A stretch of DNA of 64,000 nucleotides from Wurfbainia villosa. Taxonomy: Eukaryota; Streptophyta; Magnoliopsida; Zingiberales; Zingiberaceae. This document shows positions 58,048 through 64,000 of the stretch, piece after piece. Position numbers and translations under genes: made by a program. Each line of letters begins with the position of its first letter. Within the stretch, counting starts at the first letter, position 1. The DNA lies in the NCBI GenBank assembly GCA_025175895.1, contig CM046004.1, forward strand, positions 16,107,011 through 16,171,010, written 5' to 3'. The notes under the pieces are model-generated. The model saw only the letters and a list, made by a program, of their open reading frames with translations. It did no database searches and was not told the DNA's origin.

Positions 58048-59790
58048 CTAGCGTGAATCAATCACGCTCTTAGGAACCCAAAACCGATTTGAGCTCTTAG
58101 GGTTAATTAGGTATTCCTTAGGGATAACCTCCCTAGATACCTTCCTAATGACCCTCCTAGGCTTGTTAGCCTTGGTCATTTGGGTCTTACCTAGGTTGAC
58201 TCTAGGAGTAACTCCCCTTGCAACCTTCTTAGTGGCCACCCTAGGTTTCCTAGAAACCCTAGCCACTAGGTACAACCCTTGGTCAACTCTAGGGATGACT
58301 TCCCTATTGACCTTAGTCTTCCTAGACTTAGTTTGTGTCCCATAATCAAATGGAACACTATGGTAAGCTACCTTAGGCTTAGGTTTGTGACCCAAACCTT
58401 GCTTGCCTTTGGTTGACTTTTGACTCTTAGGTACTTGGTGTTGACTTTGACTTTTGGACCTTTGACTTTGACCATTTGACCCTTTAAATTGGTTTTGTAT
58501 ATTCCTAAGGGTCTTTTCAAGTTTTTCAAGCCTTGACCTCAAGACTTGATTTTCCTTTTCTAATTGCCCGATTTTAGAATTTTGATTTAAATCTTGGGCA
58601 TTGGACTTCCTAGGCATATGCCTAGTCCATTTAGGGTTTAGACCTAGGTGCTCTTGCACCTTTCTAATTGTCTCCCTAGGTAAAATTGATCTTGAGTTAT
58701 TTGACCTAGGTTTATCCTTAAATAAGTTGTTTTTAGGGACATTAGTCCCAAATTTCTCCCTACTTTTGAAGTTAACGCTTTTAGCTCCTAAACAAATATA
58801 TTTATCTCTAGCATGCTTTTCATGGTGAATTGCAAGAGAATTAAAATTTCTAGCATGCTTTTGACTTTTAAATTTGGAATGTGCATTATTAAAATATACC
58901 TTAGGGTTAGCTATAGGAGCTCCCCCTACTTGTGATGCTCCTCCTTGCCCCTTCTTCTTCCCCCTAGGGCATTGACTCCGATAATGCCCCTTTGAATTGC
59001 ACTTGAAGCATATGATGTGCTCCTTGCCTTTAGGTGTTGGGAAACCGGCATCCTTGACTTTTGGTGCCGGTGGAGCTTTCCTAATCTTCTTTGGGCACTT
59101 GCTCTTATAGTGCCCAAATTCTCTACACTCAAAACACATAATATGATTTTTATTGGAAGATAAAGTGTTTGAGTTACCTAGGGTGGTGGTAGGTGCCGGA
59201 GTTGAATTTTGAGCTTCCTCATCTTGATCGGATGTTGAAGGCTCTTCTTGAGGTTGCTCCGGTGTAAAGGATGGTCTCTCCTCCTCAATCCTAGAAGTAG
59301 ATGCTTCTTCCATCTCTTCTACTTCTTCTTTCTCCGATTCGGAAGTTGACTCCATCTCAACTTCCGATTCCTCACTCTCACTTGAAGATGAGCTCTCCTC
59401 TTCATCCTCCTTGTCTTCTTGGATTGAACGAGGCTCTTCATGGAATGTTGCCAATATGTTCCATACCTCTTTGGCGTCTTTACAATCCCCATAGTCACCT
59501 AGGCTACACAAGATGTCATTAGGAATTAAATCAAATATAAATTTGATTACCTTCTTATTTTTCTTGAATTGTCGTAGCTGTTCTTCACTCCATTTCTTCT
59601 TCTTGAGACATTCTCCCTTTGGTCCCTTAGGATATTCAAATCCTTCCATCAAGGCGGACCATTCCTCAAGGTCTCTCATCATCAAAAACTCTTCAATTCT
59701 CGCCTTCCAAGAATTGAAACCTTCTCGTCCATAGAATGAATAAGGGACCGGTGTGTTGATGTCCCATCCTAATTGCCCTTCCATCTTCAC
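58048..59790 (-). CDS. Gag protein of gag-only element D (Sirevirus-like), intact frame
   Basis: The 580-residue frame has no interruption. The N-terminal capsid-like part (1-125) has WKARIEEFLMMRDLEEW, KWSEEQLRQFKKNKK, LIPNDILCSLGDY and AKEVWNILATFHEEP. A long acidic Ser/Glu linker lies at about 127-215 (longer than in A). Knuckles are C219, C222, H227, C232 (CFECREFGHYKSKC) and C261, C264, H269, C274 (CFKCNSKGHYRSQC). A coiled coil follows (KENQVLRSRLEKLEKTL), then a basic tail, ending FWVPKSVIDSR and TAG. The ATG chosen is the first after the PBS. Nucleic-acid binding and particle assembly are inferred from family; Sirevirus Gags are also reported to bind dynein light chain-like proteins through the C-terminal part, untested here. 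Confidence 0.85.
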   Translation of the reverse strand: MKMEGQLGWDINTPVPYSFYGREGFNSWKARIEEFLMMRDLEEWSALMEGFEYPKGPKGECLKKKKWSEEQLRQFKKNKKVIKFIFDLIPNDILCSLGDYGDCKDAKEVWNILATFHEEPRSIQEDKEDEEESSSSSESEESEVEMESTSESEKEEVEEMEEASTSRIEEERPSFTPEQPQEEPSTSDQDEEAQNSTPAPTTTLGNSNTLSSNKNHIMCFECREFGHYKSKCPKKIRKAPPAPKVKDAGFPTPKGKEHIICFKCNSKGHYRSQCPRGKKKGQGGASQVGGAPIANPKVYFNNAHSKFKSQKHARNFNSLAIHHEKHARDKYICLGAKSVNFKSREKFGTNVPKNNLFKDKPRSNNSRSILPRETIRKVQEHLGLNPKWTRHMPRKSNAQDLNQNSKIGQLEKENQVLRSRLEKLEKTLRNIQNQFKGSNGQSQRSKSQSQHQVPKSQKSTKGKQGLGHKPKPKVAYHSVPFDYGTQTKSRKTKVNREVIPRVDQGLYLVARVSRKPRVATKKVARGVTPRVNLGKTQMTKANKPRRVIRKVSREVIPKEYLINPKSSNRFWVPKSVIDSR

Positions 59791-59842
59791 CCTCTAGCTT
59801 TTTGTCTAAGCTCCCGGCGGTTAGTCCGTAGAAGAGCCCCGG

Positions 59843-59854
59843 GCTCTGATACCA
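59843..59854 (-). other. Primer binding site of element D
   Basis: GCTCTGATACCA, minus strand TGGTATCAGAGC, two bases from the LTR edge. Confidence 0.9.
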
Positions 59855-60477
59855 ATTGTTGGAGATTTGACGCCGCTAGAGGGGGGGGGGTGAATAGCGT
59901 TGAATTCGTACGTAGATGGAATTCGTTCGTGATCGTCTCTACAAAACTCGTTATGCACAGCGGAATAGAAATAATAAAAGCAATAACGAAAAGATACAAT
60001 CACGAACACAAGGATATAACGTGGTTCGGAACCGAAAGGTTCCTACTCCATGGATCGAGCTCTAAAGAGCCCTAGTGATGCACACGCACTCACTAATCAC
60101 AAATACTCCTTCTCGACACAAGTCGGAGGTGGAGAAACCTCTTACAATAAGATTACAACAATAATCTAAATACAACAAGCAAATATAAGAAGAAATACAA
60201 CAAGAGAAGTAAAGAACACTTTACAAAAACTCTTTAGAAGCTTGCTTGTTGATTGCCTTGGACTAGCACTTGAAAGCCCTGATTTGCGTGAGAAATCGCT
60301 TCAAAACGTCCAAGAAAATCGGTTGCAAAAACCCTCCCGTCGAGCTCCTTTTATCCTTGCGCACGACCTGGATTTCCGCCCATCAGTCGACTGCCATAAG
60401 TCACCAGTCGACTGATGCCACTGTTGTCGTGAGACAACGGCTCGATCCACGCTGGAAAAACTCCAACGGATCTCTTG

Positions 60478-60690
60478 GCGTCGGATCGCCAACATTGGCG
60501 ATCGTCACCGCGTGGTCGATCGTCGGCCACGGAGCATTCTGTGCTCGTGGCTGAACTAGCGATGAGCCGACCCTTGGCGCGATCGCAGAGTCGCTCGGTT
60601 CATGCTCCAATGAGCGGCGATCGACGGCAGCGATTCGGCTCTTAAGCGGCGGTCGAACTCAAGTCGACTCACGGCGGTCGAACCGCCATA
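60478..60690 (-). promoter_or_regulatory. Hypervariable U3 block, element D 5' LTR
   Basis: Where the 3' LTR has CAGTCGACTG words, this copy has GCGATCG-type words. Both flanks match. It lies upstream of the TATA box, the same position as in element A. Confidence 0.6.
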
Positions 60691-60902
60691 ATGTCGGTCG
60701 TCGACCTCAAAGATGAGGTTTTAACCCAAGTATGGTGCCCCCATACTTGCTAGACCACCCTTAGCCTAGACCTAAGCCTTCTAGCCACCTCCATCAGCCT
60801 CACGCCTCTCGGATCCCTCCAAGTCATCCATGACTTGTTCATCCATCGCGCTAGCCTCCAGGTGCTTCCCTCGGCTATGTCATGCTAACGGTGTCTACAC
60901 CG

Positions 60903-61330
60903 CCAAGGCACATTGGACTTACGCCGCCAAGACTCCGCTTGGACTTTACGCCGCCAACCATTGGTCTTATGCTGCCAAGACTCCCGCTTGGACTTTACGC
61001 GGCCAATATCAAACCCTTGGACTTCTCAAATGCCAAGACTCAAGCTTGGACTTTCCCTTGCCAACCCATGTTGGACTTTCCGTGCCAAGACCATGCTTAG
61101 ACTTTCCTTGCCAACCCATGTTGGACTTTTCATGCCAAGACCATGCTTGGACTTTCCTTGCCAACCCATGTTGGACTTTACATTGCCAAGACCCATGCTT
61201 GGACTTTTACATTGCCAAGACCCATGCTTGGACTTTTCATGTGCCAAGTGTCCCACTTGGACTTTTCATGCCAAGTACTCAAGACTTGGACTTTACCAAA
61301 TGCCAAGTGTTCCACTTGGACTTTCCCATG
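60903..61330. repeat. Hairpin-unit array of element D 5' LTR
   Basis: Units such as TGCCAAGACCATGCTTGGAC repeat with CCAAG/CTTGG arms. A 50-base unit (TTGCCAACCCATG...) is repeated at about 61050-61180. The units lack stop codons, so three overlapping long frames appear; they are not genes. Confidence 0.8.
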
Positions 61331-61428
61331 ACAATTACATTGTCATATGTTTTTGTCGAAACATCAAAACATCACTCGAGTCAAACTCGAGTCCTGGTCA
61401 ATCGTGACCTGGGCCGATTGCACCAACA

Positions 61429-62045
61429 TGGACCAATTATTAGTCTATCACAAACATGTGAATGATTCTAAACTAGCGAGTTGCATCATGCTAGCGGCGA
61501 TGGTACCCGAGTTTCAGAAGCAGCATGAGCATATAGATGCGAATACTATAGTCTTTCATCTTCAAGAGTAGTTTGATGAGCAAGCGAGATCCGAAAGGTT
61601 CAAAGTCTCCAAGCTCCTCTTCACCTCTAAGATGTAAGAAAGTTCATATGTAGTACAATTTGTACTAAAGATGAATGGGTACATTGAGCGTTTAGTAACA
61701 CTCAGTTTTGTGATGGATTATGAATTAAGTATTGACTTGATTCTACATTGTTTGCCCAAGAGTTTCTCACAGTTTGTCATGAACTACTGGATGAACAAAA
61801 TTGAAACCACGATTCCTGAGCTCCTTAACATGCTGAAGACTATGGAGCCTTCTGTGAAGTATTAGGAGAAGACAACGCTATTAGTTGATTCCTCTAAGAA
61901 AGGTTCTAAGAGGAAATCAAAGGAACAATGCAAGGGCAAGAAGAAGAAGGCTAAGATGATGGAACTAACTCAAAAGGGAACTCGCCATCATTGCGGCAAG
62001 GAAGGTCATTGGCGAAGAAACTACAAGATTTATCTTGAGTCCGTG
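61429..62045 (+). pseudogene. Gag main part and zinc knuckle, element 2
   Basis: It goes on from 54704 with WTNY-like copia gag: LVYHKHVNDS, LASCIMLAAMVPEFQKQHEHIDA, then LKMNGYIERLVTLSFVMDYELSIDLIL. The knuckle near 61980-62025 reads RHHCGKEGHWRRNY: first and last Cys are lost. Stops occur near 61568 and 61637. The part missing in element 1 (about 61655-61830) is present here. Confidence 0.8.
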
Positions 62046-62535
62046 AAGAAGAATAAGGCATCTGATTCCCCATCTTCTTCAGATATCTTCATTATTGATT
62101 GTCATTCTATTTCCTTAGACACTTGGGTATTGGATACTAGGTGTGGTTCACATATATATAATAACATACATGGGCTAAGGAATAGAAGAAGACTCGTTAA
62201 GGGAGAGTCAAATTTACATGTTGGGAATGGAGCAAAGTTTGTTGCACTCGCCATCGCAACACATTTGTTGAAACTCCCTACAGAACTTGTCTTAGAACTG
62301 GACAATTGTTTTATGTTCCTTCGTTGATAAAGAACATCATTTCTATTTCTTTTTTAAATAGAAATGAGTACCATTTAACTTTTAGTAACAATTATTGTTA
62401 CATAACTTTGAATGGAGTTCTTTATGGGACTGAAACTTTAAGCAATGGTATTTATACGTTGGACGTTTCCAGTGACATTTTCAATATCGAAGCAAGCAAC
62501 AAGTAGCTCGAAAAGATAATCAATTAGACTCCTAC
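62046..62535 (+). pseudogene. Protease and GAG-pre-integrase part, element 2
   Basis: Reads WVLDTRCGSHIYN (DTG changed to DTR, so protease dead), NGAKFVALAIATHLL, then a shift near 62310 and VPSLIKNIISISFLNRNEYHL. Confidence 0.8.
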
Positions 62536-63510
62536 ATGTGGCATTATCGTCTTGGCCATGTGAGCAAGAAGCGCATGTCCGAATTACACCGATGTGGAAT
62601 TCTAAAATCGTTTGAATTAGATTCATACGATACATGTGAATCATGCTTAAAGGGAAAGATGACCAAGTTACCTTTTATTGGAAAAGGTGAACCGGTGGGA
62701 GAGTTGCTTGGTCTAATAAATACTGATGTATGCAGACCTATGTCAATTCAAGCTCTATGAGGCTATAACTACTTCATTAACTTCACCGATGATCACTCAT
62801 GGTTTGGATATGTGTTCTTGATGAAACACAAGTCTGAAGCCTTTGAAAGATTCAAAGAATTCAGAAATGAAGTAGAGAAACAACTTGGCAAGAGTATTAA
62901 AATACTTCGATCGGATCGAGGTGGTGAATACTTGAGTCAAGAGTTTCTAGATTATCTGAGGGGCAATGGTATATTGTCTCAATGGACTCCGCCGTATACA
63001 CCACAACTTAATGGTGTATATGAGAGGCGAAACTGGACCTTGTTGGACATGGTCAGGTCGATGATGAATCACGCGAATATTCCCAAGTCCTTTTGGGGCT
63101 ATGCACTTCAGACAGCTATTTACTTGCTAAATAGAGTCCTGACCAAGGTAGTCTCTACTACTCCATATGAGATATGGGCTAGTAAGAAACCTCATTTATC
63201 TTACTCAAAGATATGAGATTGTCCTGCTTATGTGAAGCGAACTGTGTCAAACAAATTGGATGTTAAGTCTGATAAATGTCTATTTATTGGATAGCCTAAG
63301 GAAACGAGGGGTTACCACTTTTATCATTCCTTGGAAAAAAAATGTGTTTGTTTCAAGGAATGTTGTGTTTCTAGAGAAAAAGTTTCTCTTGTAAGAAAAC
63401 AGTGGGAGTGTCGTTGAACTTGAGGAGGTTCAAGAGACTTCAATAGACATTGAGGAGATACCTGGTCAAGCAACTCAACCGATAACTCATAGTGATGAGA
63501 CATCGGCTGA
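62536..63510 (+). pseudogene. Integrase, element 2
   Basis: HYRLGHVSKKRMSELHRCG with C-X2-C (CESCLKGKM), INTDVCRP (first Asp box), stop at 62758, FTDDHSWFGYVFLM, ILRSDRGGEYLSQEF (second Asp, here with the usual Ser), YERRNWTLLDMV (Glu box). Stops near 63215 and 63292; frameshift in the A-run at 63336-63342. Confidence 0.85.
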
Positions 63511-64000
63511 ACCTATTGTGACACCAAATCTTCGTAGATCTGGTAGGACACGCAACATTCCTGAGAGATATGGATTTCTCGTAAGTGAACCGAATGACGT
63601 GTTACTCATTAATGATGAGGAGCCTGCCAGTTATGAAGAAGTTCTGAAAAGTTCAGAAAGGGACAAATGGCTTGAAGCCATGAAGTCAAAAATGGATTCC
63701 ATGTATGAAAATCAGGTTTGGAACTTAGTGGACCCACCTGAAGGCATTAAGCCTATAGGGTGCAAGTGGGTTTTCAAGAAGAAGACCGACATGGATGGTA
63801 ATATGATTACCTTTAAGGCTAGATTAGTGGAGAAAGGCTATCGTCAAAAGCAAGGTGTTGATTATGACAAGACCTATTCACCAGTAGCTATGCTTAAATT
63901 CATTTGGATGCTCCTGGTCATAGCAGCTCATTATGATTATGAGATATAACAAATGGATGTGAAAATGACTTTCCTTAATGGAAACCTACTCGAGGACGTG
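63511..64000 (+). pseudogene. Reverse transcriptase N-terminus, element 2, cut by window end
   Basis: 63518-63949 is open: LRRSGRTRNIPERYGFLVSE, KWLEAMKSKMDSMYENQVWNL, KWVFKKKTDMDGN, KGYRQKQGVDYDKTYSPVAML. A TAA at 63949 replaces the Trp before QMDV. It keeps the base that element 1 lost after KGYRQ. Confidence 0.85.

Larger units (their letters stand above)
54705..61428 (-). mobile_element. Gag-only Sirevirus-derived element D, complete
   Basis: It is 6724 bases. Left (3') LTR 54705-56167 and right (5') LTR 59857-61428 both run TGTTGGAG...GCACCAACA. PPT at 56168, PBS at 59843, one 580-codon gag, no pol. The flank on the right is TGGAC, equal to the empty site in element 1 (22435); the left flank reads CGAAC, so two bases of the duplication changed. 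Same layout as A and C. Confidence 0.9.
59857..61428 (-). repeat. 5' LTR of element D
   Basis: 1572 bases. Core promoter on the minus strand at 60347-60356 (GGATAAAAGG). The block 60478-60690, just upstream of it, is GATCGAT/CGATCG-rich and unlike the same block of the 3' LTR. The hairpin array 60903-61330 has about 70 bases more than in the 3' LTR. Confidence 0.9.
51114..64000 (+). mobile_element. Angela/Tork-like Ty1/copia element 2, split by element D, open at window end
   Basis: 5' LTR 51114-53379, PBS 53381, leader, gag from 54540, then element D (54705-61428), then gag, protease, integrase and RT to the window end. Same family as 18791-28178 but older: more substitutions and many stops. 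The 3' part lies outside. Confidence 0.85.

Overview
The window is plant nuclear DNA built almost wholly of nested LTR retrotransposons. I see no host gene, tRNA, rRNA or CRISPR array. Evidence: tRNA-iMet-type primer sites (TGGTATCAGAGC), Ty1/copia and Ty3/gypsy pol domains, TG...CA LTRs and 5-bp target duplications. The wealth of Sirevirus-type copia DNA fits a repeat-rich angiosperm, perhaps a monocot; species cannot be read from the sequence.

Layout. 1-1555: copia LTR cut by the window edge. 1556-3719: pieces of Sirevirus-type LTRs. 3720-40166: a plus-strand gag-only element (B) whose 5' LTR was split by a minus-strand Sirevirus-like copia (3729-31286). That copia is split by a minus-strand gypsy element (11134-30140, TSD GATTT), whose 5' LTR is split by a plus-strand Angela/Tork-like copia (18791-28178, TSD TCCTC). 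B's gag is interrupted by a complete gag-only element (A, 32927-39004, TSD GATTT). B's 3' region is interrupted by another gag-only element (C, 40167-45019), cut by a copia LTR (45020-46812). 46781-50044 joins the 3' end of that copia to an internal piece of the Sirevirus-like pol. 50045-51113 is unassigned. 51114-64000 is a second Angela/Tork-like element, open at the window end and split by a complete gag-only element (D, 54705-61428).

Most notable content. Three gag-only elements (A, C, D) encode a Sirevirus-like Gag with two CCHC knuckles and a C-terminal coiled coil, stop at the same residue and have no pol. A and D have uninterrupted gag frames. Their LTRs carry arrays of CCAAG...CTTGG hairpins and AGTCGACT palindromes ahead of the TATA box. 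In A and D the two LTRs of one element match closely except in one block just upstream of the TATA box. The 3' non-coding region carries an internal copy of the LTR edge. The Angela-like elements carry four copies of a small hairpin in the leader with identical spacing in both copies.

How the parts relate. The Sirevirus-like element supplied PR-IN-RT-RH but is dead here. The gag-only elements share its primer site, LTR termini, reiterated polypurine tracts and U3 palindromes, so they probably moved using enzymes from live relatives elsewhere. All similarity statements come from reading by eye.
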